Shown here: positions 1-5,577 of the stretch, piece by piece
Layout of the letters: each line of letters starts with the position of its first letter
How positions within the stretch are numbered: the stretch's first letter is position 1
DNA from: JACTUA01 sp035506435
GTDB taxonomy: Archaea; Halobacteriota; Methanomicrobia; Methanomicrobiales; JACTUA01
Direction of reading: 5' to 3'
DNA length: 16,062 nucleotides
Assembly: GCA_035506435.1 (NCBI GenBank)
Contig: DATJPK010000153.1
Span: 1-16,062, forward strand
Made by a program: the position numbers and the translations under genes
Notes under the pieces: model-generated
Told to the model about the DNA's origin: nothing
The model's database searches: none
What the model saw: the letters and a program-made list of their open reading frames with translations, nothing else

Positions 1-1
1 C

Positions 2-175
2 ACCGCAATCCTCTCGGGGCTCATTGCCCTCACCATCCTCGCCCCGGCCCGGAACGGGGCCCGTGCCCGCGAGGCTCCTCCCGATCTCGTTATCCCGGAG
101 AGGACCTTCCACCCGGCTCCCGAGGCTGACATGGTATCTCCCTTCATCCGGCTCAGGAGATCTATCCGGCCCTGA
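2..175 (+). CDS. C-terminal fragment of a small membrane-associated protein (partial)
   Basis: An open frame enters from the left edge in frame 2 and stops at the TGA at 173-175, giving the last 57 residues. It starts with a hydrophobic stretch (AILSGLIALTILAP) that would make a membrane helix, followed by an Arg-, Pro- and acid-rich tail ending in LRRSIRP. Third codon positions are mostly G or C, like the confident genes here, which favours this reading over an open frame on the other strand. The gene is convergent with nfi, 45 bp away. The family is not recognisable from this fragment. I infer a membrane protein with a short soluble tail; the start and most of the protein lie outside the window. 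Confidence 0.5.
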   Translation, partial: TAILSGLIALTILAPARNGARAREAPPDLVIPERTFHPAPEADMVSPFIRLRRSIRP

Positions 176-207
176 GTACCGCCTCCCGCGGCCCTGAGTA
201 CCGCCTC
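167..207. repeat. Tandem 19-bp direct repeat covering a stop codon
   Basis: CGGCCCTGAGTACCGCCTC occurs at 167-185 and again, identically, at 189-207, a period of 22 bp. The first copy contains the TGA stop (173-175) of the partial upstream gene, so the last bases of that gene and its 3' flank have been duplicated. It lies between two convergent genes. It looks like a local slippage or duplication event; I see no sign of an attachment site or mobile element. Confidence 0.85.
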
Positions 208-220
208 ACCTGCCGCCGGT

Positions 221-922
221 TCAGGGGCCCGGAGGGCCCAGGAGGTACGACCGCCTGACCTCGCGGGAGATGCGGTGGGCTTCCCGGATTGGCGCAGGGA
301 TCCGGGAGGCCCGGGTCGCCGTGAGGACCGCCTCAACCGCCGTGTCGAGGTCGATGGCATACCCGGCCGAGACAATGAGGGGGCGGGATCCTGCCTTGGT
401 GCGCAGCGCCATGCCGATGATCTCGCCCCGGTCCCACACCGGCGCCTGGGATCCCCGGGCAGGCCCGAACTCTGCCACCTCACCGGCGAGGATCCGCTTC
501 GCCACTCCCACCGTCGGGATGCCCAGGAGGAGGCCGACATGGCTCGCGATCCCGGCCCTCCTCGGGTGCGCCCGGCCATGCCCGTCGACGAGGAGGAGGT
601 CCGGCCGCCTCGTGAGGGCCATGACCGCCGAGATGATTGCCGGGCCTTCGCGGAACGCGAAGTAGCCGGGCAGGTAGGGAAAGGGGACCTCGCGGGAGAC
701 CCAGCAGGATTCGACGAGGTTCAGGTCGGGATGCCCGAGGACCGCGACCGCGGCATGTACGGTGCTGCCGTCCGGGGAGTACGAGGCATCGGCCCCCGCA
801 ATGCACTCCACGGCATCGAGGGAGACGGGAGGCACCTCCTCAACCGCCCGGGCGACCGCCTCCTGGACCTGCTTTGCTTCGGCAAGGTCCCGCGGGATCC
901 TCAGGCTCCGGCTGCCTTCCAT
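221..922 (-). CDS. nfi: Endonuclease V (deoxyinosine 3'-endonuclease)
   Basis: This 233-residue protein has the endonuclease V fold signatures. It has AGADASY with the first metal Asp at residue 45, PYLPGYFAFREGP with Glu92, and VDGHGRAHPRRAG with Asp113, followed by GIPTVGVAK. The family cuts the second phosphodiester bond 3' of deoxyinosine in DNA and starts repair of deaminated adenine; some members act on inosine in RNA. The start ATG (922-920) is one base after the hisD stop. The open frame continues upstream, but that part is a shadow of hisD, so the ATG with MEGSRSLRIP is chosen. No clear ribosome binding site is seen, so translation is probably coupled to hisD. Length is normal for the family (about 220-240 residues). 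Its co-transcription with hisD and the MoSto-like gene has no obvious functional logic. Confidence 0.93.
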   Translation of the reverse strand: MEGSRSLRIPRDLAEAKQVQEAVARAVEEVPPVSLDAVECIAGADASYSPDGSTVHAAVAVLGHPDLNLVESCWVSREVPFPYLPGYFAFREGPAIISAVMALTRRPDLLLVDGHGRAHPRRAGIASHVGLLLGIPTVGVAKRILAGEVAEFGPARGSQAPVWDRGEIIGMALRTKAGSRPLIVSAGYAIDLDTAVEAVLTATRASRIPAPIREAHRISREVRRSYLLGPPGP

Positions 923-923
923 C

Positions 924-2171
924 TCAGCGGCTCTTTTCCCGCCGGGCCCGGACCGAGGCCGCGTGGGCGGAGAGTCCCTCGGCCCGGGCGATGGTCTCCA
1001 CCACGTCGCCGACGGCCTCGAGGCCGTCCGGGCCGAGGATCTCCACGGACGAGGTCTTGCAGAAGTGGGCGACGTCGAGGCCCGAGTAGAGCCTCGCGTA
1101 CCCCGCGGTCGGGAGCACGTGGTTCGTCCCGACGGCGTAGTCCCCGCAGGCCACCGCCGAGTACCTGCCAATGAAGATGGCCCCTGCGTGCCTGACCCTC
1201 GAGAGGACGGGGAGGGGGTCGGCCACCTGGATGGACAGGTGCTCGGGCGCGATCTCGTCCGATGCAGCCGCCGCCTCGCCGAGGTCCTTCACGAGGACGT
1301 AGCCGCAGTTCGCGAGGGACTCCGCGAGGATCTCCTTCCGGGGTTCCTTTTCGGCGAGCTGCTCCACCTGCTTCCCCACACGGTCGGCGAGGCTCTTTTC
1401 AGTGGTGATGAGCACGCAGGCCGCCCGGGGGTCGTGCTCTGCCTGGGCGAGGATATCCCAGGCGATGATCCGGGGGTCCGCGGTCCGGTCGGCGATGATC
1501 GCGATCTCGCTCGGGCCGGCGGGGAAGTCGATCTCCACCTCTTCGCGGAGGAGCACCTTCGCCATCGTGACAAAGACGTTCCCCGGTCCGACGATCTTCT
1601 GCACCGGCGGGATGGTCTCTGTCCCGACGGCCATCGCGGCGATGGCCTGTGCGCCGCCGGAGCGGTAGATCTCGGTGACCCCCGCGATATCGAGGGCAAC
1701 GAGGGTGAGCGGGCTGATGGGTGGCGGGGAGCAGGCGCAGATCTCCCGGACCCCGGCGACCTTCGCGGGCACGGCGCACATGAGGGCCGAAGAGGGATAG
1801 GCTGCCCTCCCGCCGGGAACGTAGATGCCGACCCGGTCCAGGGGGGTGGTCTTCATCCCGAGGGTGATCCCCGGCTCCACCTCCTGGAGCCAGAGGTCAC
1901 GGGGGCGCTGGAGCTCGTGGAACCCCGTGATCCGTGCCTCGGCCTCGACCAGGGCCTCGGTCACCTCCGGGTCGACCGCGGTGTACGCCGCCTCCCGCTC
2001 ATCGTCGGACACTGCGATCTCCTCGAGTTTCACGTGCCGGGAGAGGGCCCGGAGGGCGGTGTCCCCCTCTGCCCTGACCTTCCCGATTATCTCCTGGACC
2101 TGCCCCCGCACGTCCTCCATGCTCTGCTTCCGGGATGCCACCCATGCCCCGACTTCGAGCTCCTTCCACAT
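924..2171 (-). CDS. hisD: Histidinol dehydrogenase
   Basis: This 415-residue protein matches HisD throughout. It catalyses the last two steps of histidine synthesis, the NAD-dependent oxidation of L-histidinol through histidinal to histidine, as a zinc-dependent cytoplasmic homodimer. Visible motifs are GPSEIAIIAD (219-228) and LAQAEHDP with zinc ligands Gln243 and His246. They continue with APEHLSIQ carrying the catalytic Glu310/His311 pair, CGDYAVGTNHVLPT with Asp344, and His403 in SAHAASV. All expected active-site residues are present and the length is close to the usual 420-435. The ATG at 2171 has no Shine-Dalgarno sequence, but an AT-rich TATA-like element lies about 28 bases upstream, which fits a leaderless or very short-leader mRNA. 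No other his gene is in the window. Confidence 0.97.
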   Translation of the reverse strand: MWKELEVGAWVASRKQSMEDVRGQVQEIIGKVRAEGDTALRALSRHVKLEEIAVSDDEREAAYTAVDPEVTEALVEAEARITGFHELQRPRDLWLQEVEPGITLGMKTTPLDRVGIYVPGGRAAYPSSALMCAVPAKVAGVREICACSPPPISPLTLVALDIAGVTEIYRSGGAQAIAAMAVGTETIPPVQKIVGPGNVFVTMAKVLLREEVEIDFPAGPSEIAIIADRTADPRIIAWDILAQAEHDPRAACVLITTEKSLADRVGKQVEQLAEKEPRKEILAESLANCGYVLVKDLGEAAAASDEIAPEHLSIQVADPLPVLSRVRHAGAIFIGRYSAVACGDYAVGTNHVLPTAGYARLYSGLDVAHFCKTSSVEILGPDGLEAVGDVVETIARAEGLSAHAASVRARREKSR

Positions 2172-2194
2172 ATGCCCGGAGAATCATCCGCAAA

Positions 2195-2205
2195 ACAGTT
2201 TAACG
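2195..2205 (-). promoter_or_regulatory. Probable TATA box of hisD-nfi
   Basis: On the minus strand GTTAAACTG (plus 2196-2204) is the core of an AT-rich patch in an otherwise GC-rich 97-bp gap. Its centre lies about 28 bases before the hisD ATG at 2171, the normal archaeal distance from box A to the transcription start. This implies a leaderless transcript. The match to the methanogen box A is only moderate. Confidence 0.45.
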
Positions 2206-2268
2206 TTTCTCGCCCGTACGGGGGGCCGGGGATTCCGGGAGGGGGAGCCCCGTGCCCGAAAGGGTTGG

Positions 2269-3090
2269 TCACCTGGCACGGATGACCGTGCCGACCTTCC
2301 CGCCCCGGATCGCCTTCCCGATATTCCCGGGGACATGGCAGTTCACAATCCGGATCTCCCGGATGTTGACGGCATTCGCGAGAAGCTCGACGGTCATCCG
2401 CTCGACGACCATGTCCTCGAGGTCCATTTCCATGAGTTCCCCGGCGGTGATCCGGGGGATGAAATCCGCCCGGGGGTTCTTCCGGGGGTCCTCGGTGTAG
2501 AGTCCGTCGACGTTCTTCCCGATGATGCAGGACCGTGCCCCGAGCACCTCGGCCATCAGGAAGGCCCCGGTGTCTGTCCGGTGCGGGGGGATCGAGCCGA
2601 CCCGGGGCGGGTGCTCGTAGAGCCCGTACGGGGGCGTCCCGTGGACGACGGGAAGGATACCCAGTTTCAGCATGGACGGGAGGTTCAGGAGGTCGCCCGT
2701 GTGGATGCGCACGCCGTTGTACTTCGAGAGAAGGATCGAGACCATGATGGCGTTCTGCTCGCTGATCTTGGATGAGAGCTCGGCGAGGACGCCCGTCGGC
2801 ATCCCGAGGTCGATCCCGATCTCCATGAGGTGCCGGACCCGGCCTCCCCCGCCGGTCACGACAAGGACCTGGTGTTTCTTCGACAGCTCCCCTATCTCGT
2901 CGAGGAGCGGCACCATTACGCTCTTCCCGTAGTCCACCGCCGCGTGGCCCCCGATCTTGATCACGTTCAGGTCCGGGAGGAGCCGGAGCGTTTCGCCCCT
3001 CGCCGTCCTCTTCATGAGCCCCCGGCTCACCAGGGTCTCCCCCTCGAGCCCGCTCCGGATCCGGAACCGTTCGCCGCCTTTCCCGGGCAT
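2269..3090 (-). CDS. MoSto-like amino acid kinase family protein (molybdenum-storage protein homolog)
   Basis: This protein has the amino acid kinase fold: KIGG (45-48) and VTGGGG (78-83) bind nucleotide phosphates. It continues with IPPHRTDTGAFLMAE (167-181), NVDGLYTEDP (193-202) and a C-terminal VNCHVPGNIGKAIRGGKVGTVIR-type ending. From memory, these blocks and the preceding RLLPDLNVIKIGG follow the two subunits of the Azotobacter molybdenum storage protein far better than UMP kinase or acetylglutamate kinase, although databases often label such proteins uridylate kinase. In the bacterial protein ATP hydrolysis drives deposition of polyoxomolybdate in a cage. Here the PPY motif is followed by GLYEH (153-160) instead of the His-rich run I recall, so storage is not assured. 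The start at 3090 (273 residues) is preferred: a TATA element at 3114-3121 is about 27 bases upstream of it but almost touches the next upstream ATG at 3111. The tungstate transporter lies nearby. Confidence 0.72.
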   Translation of the reverse strand: MPGKGGERFRIRSGLEGETLVSRGLMKRTARGETLRLLPDLNVIKIGGHAAVDYGKSVMVPLLDEIGELSKKHQVLVVTGGGGRVRHLMEIGIDLGMPTGVLAELSSKISEQNAIMVSILLSKYNGVRIHTGDLLNLPSMLKLGILPVVHGTPPYGLYEHPPRVGSIPPHRTDTGAFLMAEVLGARSCIIGKNVDGLYTEDPRKNPRADFIPRITAGELMEMDLEDMVVERMTVELLANAVNIREIRIVNCHVPGNIGKAIRGGKVGTVIRAR

Positions 3091-3111
3091 GGGTGAACGG
3101 TATGGCGGCAT

Positions 3112-3123
3112 AACTATTAAAGG
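3112..3123. promoter_or_regulatory. Shared divergent TATA element
   Basis: ACTATTAAAGG on the plus strand reads CCTTTAATAGT on the minus strand. Its centre near 3118 is about 27 bases from the MoSto-like ATG at 3090, implying a leaderless mRNA. It is about 38 bases before the ATG at 3156 on the other strand, giving a leader of roughly 11 bases with GAAGGA (3147-3152). One AT-rich element may therefore serve both divergent genes, or two overlapping elements may. Confidence 0.5.
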
Positions 3124-3155
3124 AGGGGAGCTGCAAGGGTGTACCCGAAGGAATC

Positions 3156-3368
3156 ATGAAGATCTACGTGCGCGAGAGACAGAAGGTGGGCGAGGGGGTC
3201 CGGCAGCCGATGTTCCGGATCCTCGCAGTCACCGGGGGCCAGATCCAGATCGAGGGGACTCACTTCCGGAAGTTCGAGATCGAGCGGATCGCAAAGGACA
3301 TCGGCTCCGAGGTCGTGTACCTCGAGCCCGAGCAGGAAGGATCAGGGAAGGAGAAAAAGAGGCACTGA
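3156..3368 (+). CDS. Conserved-looking 70-residue protein of unknown function
   Basis: The predicted protein MKIYVRERQKVGEG... is soluble and charged, with alternating beta-like and helix-like segments: MFRILAVTGGQIQIEG, then FRKFEIERIAKDIGSEVVYLEPE, then a Lys-rich tail. The HFRKFEIERIAKDIGSEVVYLE part resembles a helix followed by a strand in a small alpha/beta domain. I recall similar small proteins in methanogens but cannot assign a family or function. The ATG at 3156 is preceded by GAAGGA four bases upstream and by a TATA-like element at about 3118. Codon usage matches the surrounding genes, so it is very likely real. It is divergent from the MoSto-like gene and convergent with tupA, and it ends before a T7 tract that probably terminates transcription. 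Confidence 0.8.
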   Translation: MKIYVRERQKVGEGVRQPMFRILAVTGGQIQIEGTHFRKFEIERIAKDIGSEVVYLEPEQEGSGKEKKRH

Positions 3369-3386
3369 CGCCTCCTGCTTATCTGC

Positions 3387-3393
3387 TTTTTTT
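3387..3393 (+). terminator. Oligo-T terminator of the 70-residue protein gene
   Basis: A run of seven T residues follows GC-containing sequence 18 bases after the stop codon of the small upstream gene. Archaeal RNA polymerase terminates on such U-tracts without needing a hairpin. Its position between convergent genes supports this. Confidence 0.6.
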
Positions 3394-3496
3394 CCACGTA
3401 TTCCGAAGGCCGCTGCCACCTGAAGTCCGGCCCCGGGCCGATGCCGGCTTCGTGGCTTTCGCCGGGTGATGACGTTCCCGGTGAATACCTGAACTG

Positions 3497-3504
3497 AAAA
3501 AAAA
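3497..3504 (-). terminator. Oligo-T terminator of tupA
   Basis: On the minus strand eight T residues lie four bases after the tupA stop codon (3509-3511), preceded by CCTC. It faces the oligo-T tract of the convergent gene across about 100 bp of otherwise unremarkable intergenic sequence. Confidence 0.7.
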
Positions 3505-3508
3505 GAGG

Positions 3509-4603
3509 TTAGAACGGGGAGACCGCCCCGGTGCAGGTACAGCTGAACGGCGCAACCGTGCATACATCGGGGGTAAGCGGCGTGAAGAGAGCCTTGCCGT
3601 ACTTATCCTTGCCATAGGTGCTGAGGATCTGGTAACCCTCGGCGGAGATCAGCCAGTTGATGAACCGGTCTGCCTGGACGATGTTCACGTTCGGGTTCTT
3701 CGCGGGGTTCACGGCGATGGCGCTGTACCGGTTCAGGAGGGTCGGCTTGTTCGTGATGAGCGGGACGAGCTGGAGCTGGCTCTGGAAGGCGAGGAACGTC
3801 CCCTCATCGGTCAGGGTATAGGCTCCCTTCTGGCTGGCGAGAGTCAGGGTCTCCCCCATCCCCTTGCCGACGGAAAGGTACCAGTCACCGGAGGTGGCGA
3901 CGTCCTTCGTGTAGTTATAGCCCGCCCGCGCCCATATGGCCTGCTCGGCGGTGTGGGTCCCCGACCCGTCGCCCCGGGAGGCGAAGAAGACGTTCGGGGT
4001 CTTGTTCATCCCGAGCGCGAGGATCCGGGCAAATCCGGCCTCGGGCGTCAGGCCCTTGATCCCCGCGGGGTCGTTCGCGGGCCCGACGACCTCGAAGTAG
4101 TTGTAGGCAAAGCACCGCTGGTTGATCCCGAGCCCTGCATCGGTGAACGCCTTCTCCTGGGAGGGCGAGTGGACGAGGAGCAGGTCGCAGTCCCCCCGGG
4201 TCGCGATCTGGATCGCGATACCGGTACCCTGCGCGGTGATCTTCAGGTTCACTCCCGTCTCCTTCTCGTAGGTGTCCTGGATCGTGTCGAGGAGCTTCGT
4301 GTCATAGAGGCTCGTCGTGGTGGCGATGATGAGGGTGTTTGTCTCGTGAGTTACCGGGGTCGGCACGGCAGTCGGTGTCGTCGGTGCCGCGGTCGGGGTC
4401 GCGTTTGGCGTCTCGGGCACCGTCGTGGTTTCCGCGGTCGGGACCGGGGTCTCGGCCTGGGTGGTCGCAACCGTCGCCGGAACCGTGGTCGGGACCGGGG
4501 TCTCGGGAGGCGTCTGCGCCTGGGTGCACCCTGCAACGAGGATCCCGGCCAGGATCGCGAGCACAAGTAAACTACCAATGATTAACTTGCTTCTGTCTTT
4601 CAT
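3509..4603 (-). CDS. tupA: Tungstate ABC transporter substrate-binding lipoprotein (TupA type)
   Basis: This 364-residue protein captures oxyanions, most likely tungstate, outside the cell and delivers them to TupBC. Residues 1-26 form a lipoprotein signal (basic start, hydrophobic core, lipobox LVAGC with Cys26). Residues 28-88 are a Thr/Pro-rich linker. The periplasmic-binding-protein domain follows with TTTSLYDTKLLD (95-106), the GTGIA loop (127-131), DLLLVHSP (140-147), FFASRGDGSGTH (206-217) and YTLTDEGTF (262-270), which are TupA-type signatures. The C-terminus adds three Cys residues (348, 355, 357), which is unusual. No Shine-Dalgarno sequence is visible at the ATG (4603), but a strong TATA element lies 24-34 bases upstream, suggesting a leaderless mRNA. 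It is divergent from tupB. Molybdate specificity cannot be excluded from sequence alone. Confidence 0.93.
   Translation of the reverse strand: MKDRSKLIIGSLLVLAILAGILVAGCTQAQTPPETPVPTTVPATVATTQAETPVPTAETTTVPETPNATPTAAPTTPTAVPTPVTHETNTLIIATTTSLYDTKLLDTIQDTYEKETGVNLKITAQGTGIAIQIATRGDCDLLLVHSPSQEKAFTDAGLGINQRCFAYNYFEVVGPANDPAGIKGLTPEAGFARILALGMNKTPNVFFASRGDGSGTHTAEQAIWARAGYNYTKDVATSGDWYLSVGKGMGETLTLASQKGAYTLTDEGTFLAFQSQLQLVPLITNKPTLLNRYSAIAVNPAKNPNVNIVQADRFINWLISAEGYQILSTYGKDKYGKALFTPLTPDVCTVAPFSCTCTGAVSPF
4436..4506 (-). repeat. Direct repeat within the tupA linker
   Basis: The 20-bp sequence GGTCGGGACCGGGGTCTCGG occurs at 4436-4455 and 4487-4506, 51 bp apart. It encodes the repeated ETPVPT units of the Thr/Pro-rich linker between the lipid anchor and the binding domain. 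Such repeats allow linker length to change by slippage while keeping frame. Confidence 0.85.
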
Positions 4604-4626
4604 GTGGCAGATTAATGCCTATCGCG

Positions 4627-4637
4627 TTATTTAATAA
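4627..4637 (-). promoter_or_regulatory. TATA box of tupA
   Basis: On the minus strand TTATTAAATAA stands in an AT-rich zone. Its centre near 4632 is about 28 bases before the tupA ATG at 4603, placing the predicted transcription start on or next to the start codon. Confidence 0.7.
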
Positions 4638-4700
4638 TTCCCATTTGTTATAGCCCACTATTCTCATTTTGTCAGTCTTTAACAATTCCGTTTTGTTATA
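4637..4700. promoter_or_regulatory. Cluster of imperfect repeats, candidate operator of the tup genes
   Basis: Three related sequences in the same orientation lie between tupA and tupB: ATTCCCATTTGTTATA (4637-4652), ATTCTCATTTTGTCA (4660-4674) and ATTCCGTTTTGTTATA (4685-4700). Copies 1 and 3 match at 14 of 16 positions; copy 2 is weaker. Starts are 23 and 25 bp apart. Copy 1 abuts the tupA TATA box and copy 3 ends 19 bp before a TATA-like element for tupB. The position suggests binding of a metal-responsive regulator of the tungstate transporter. The regulator is not in this window, and I do not claim a match to any known consensus. Confidence 0.45.
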
Positions 4701-4719
4701 CATTTCCATCTTTCATTTC

Positions 4720-4728
4720 TTTTATATT
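4720..4728 (+). promoter_or_regulatory. Candidate TATA box for tupBC
   Basis: TTTTATATT is a good match to the methanogen box A. It would start transcription near 4751 and give a leader of about 100 bases. A second, weaker element CTTTTATT (4813-4820) would start transcription just before the ribosome binding site GGAGG (4844-4848) of tupB. Which one is used cannot be decided from sequence. Confidence 0.5.
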
Positions 4729-4853
4729 GGGGCACACGAAGAGTGAATGCAGATATCAATCCGGGCCGGACATGGCCTGAGGGAGAGGATGGTACATGAT
4801 GTATCCCGGGCGCTTTTATTCTGGAATGATACGGGTCAGGCAGGGAGGGTAAC

Positions 4854-5570
4854 ATGGCAGGCGAGATTACAGACGGGTTTATCCAGGCGTTCCAGCTCAT
4901 TGTTTCCGGCAATCCCGAGGTGATCAGGATCACGATCCTCTCACTCGAGATTTCGCTCACGGCCACGTTCCTCTCAGCCTGCATCGCCATCCCGCTCGGT
5001 GCGTTCCTCTACTACCATGACTTCCGGGGAAAACGGGTGGTGATCAACCTCATCCAGACCCTCTATGCCCTGCCGACGGTCATCGCCGGCCTCGTCCTCT
5101 TCCTCTTCATCTCGAACCAGGGACCGTTCGGGTTCCTCCACCTCCTCTACACCGCCCCGGGCATGGTCATCGCCCAGATGATCCTCGTCCTCCCGCTCGT
5201 CACCGGCCTCACCTTTGCCGCTCTGTCCGGGATCGACCCCGACATGCGGCAGACCATTACCTCCCTCGGGGCGACAACCCTGCAGTCGGTGAGGACCCTG
5301 ATACTCGAGGCGCGGTTCGGGATCCTCGCCGCGGTCATCCTCGGGTTCGGGCGGGCCATCTCGGAGGTGGGGGCCGCCATGATCATCGGCGGGAACATCC
5401 GGGGCTACACCCGGGTGCTCACCACCGCCATTTCCCTCGAGACATCGATCGGGGACTTCGCCTTCGCCATCGCCCTCGGGGTCATCCTCCTCGGGGTCGC
5501 CGTTATCGTGAACATCGGGCTCAACCTGGTCCAGTCCGGGTCTGCCTGGAAGAGCTCCTTCACATCCTAG
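4854..5570 (+). CDS. tupB: Tungstate ABC transporter permease (TupB type)
   Basis: This 238-residue membrane protein has about five to six hydrophobic segments (roughly residues 25-55, 62-87, 98-124, 154-180 and 200-226). It carries the cytoplasmic EAA-loop pattern LGAT...EARFGILAAVILGFGRAISEVGAAMIIGGN near residues 138-181, which docks to the ATPase. It forms the channel through which tungstate (or molybdate) received from TupA crosses the membrane. Length fits TupB. The ATG at 4854 has GGAGG five bases upstream. tupC begins seven bases after its stop, so the two are co-transcribed, while the binding protein is on the opposite strand, an uncommon split of the transporter. Confidence 0.95.
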   Translation: MAGEITDGFIQAFQLIVSGNPEVIRITILSLEISLTATFLSACIAIPLGAFLYYHDFRGKRVVINLIQTLYALPTVIAGLVLFLFISNQGPFGFLHLLYTAPGMVIAQMILVLPLVTGLTFAALSGIDPDMRQTITSLGATTLQSVRTLILEARFGILAAVILGFGRAISEVGAAMIIGGNIRGYTRVLTTAISLETSIGDFAFAIALGVILLGVAVIVNIGLNLVQSGSAWKSSFTS

Positions 5571-5577
5571 GGCAGGC

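Noticed and set aside
1..133. Minus-strand frame starting at 133 and open to the left edge
   Set aside because: It is Arg/Ser/Gly-rich with no hydrophobic or domain pattern; the plus-strand frame has a membrane helix and better codon bias.
923..1171. N-terminal extension of endonuclease V to 1171
   Set aside because: The extension overlaps hisD in another frame and is Ser/Arg/Pro-rich shadow sequence; the ATG at 922 gives a normal-length enzyme.
762..2285. Long open frame (about 500 codons) on the strand opposite hisD
   Set aside because: GC-rich codon bias in hisD removes stops from the antisense strand. The protein has no recognisable domain, while hisD has all its catalytic residues.
2269..3111. 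Assigning the kinase-fold gene as acetylglutamate kinase (argB) because it precedes hisD
   Set aside because: The IPPHRTDTGAF and NVDGLYTEDP blocks and the C-terminus fit the MoSto/UMP-kinase side of the family, and no arginine genes are nearby.
3430..3470. Palindromic CGGCCCCGGGCCG and CCGGC/GCCGG pairs in the 3369-3508 gap
   Set aside because: Short GC palindromes are frequent in this GC-rich sequence; the oligo-T tracts explain termination better.
3466..3497. C/D-box sRNA candidate: GTGATGA followed by CTGA in the tupA 3' region
   Set aside because: Only one C-like and one D-like box 16 bases apart; no matching D'/C' pair or terminal stem, and such short motifs arise by chance.
4339..4581. 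Thr/Pro-rich region of tupA as a separate repeat protein or mobile repeat
   Set aside because: It is in frame between the lipobox and the binding domain and is a normal low-complexity spacer of archaeal lipoproteins.
4604..4853. Molybdenum/tungsten cofactor riboswitch in the tup intergenic region
   Set aside because: The AT-rich stretch shows no extended conserved stem architecture, and that riboswitch class is known from bacteria.
4747..4924. Small plus-strand frame starting MQISIRAGHG in the tupA-tupB gap
   Set aside because: It runs out of frame into tupB, lacks a ribosome binding site and has no recognisable sequence.
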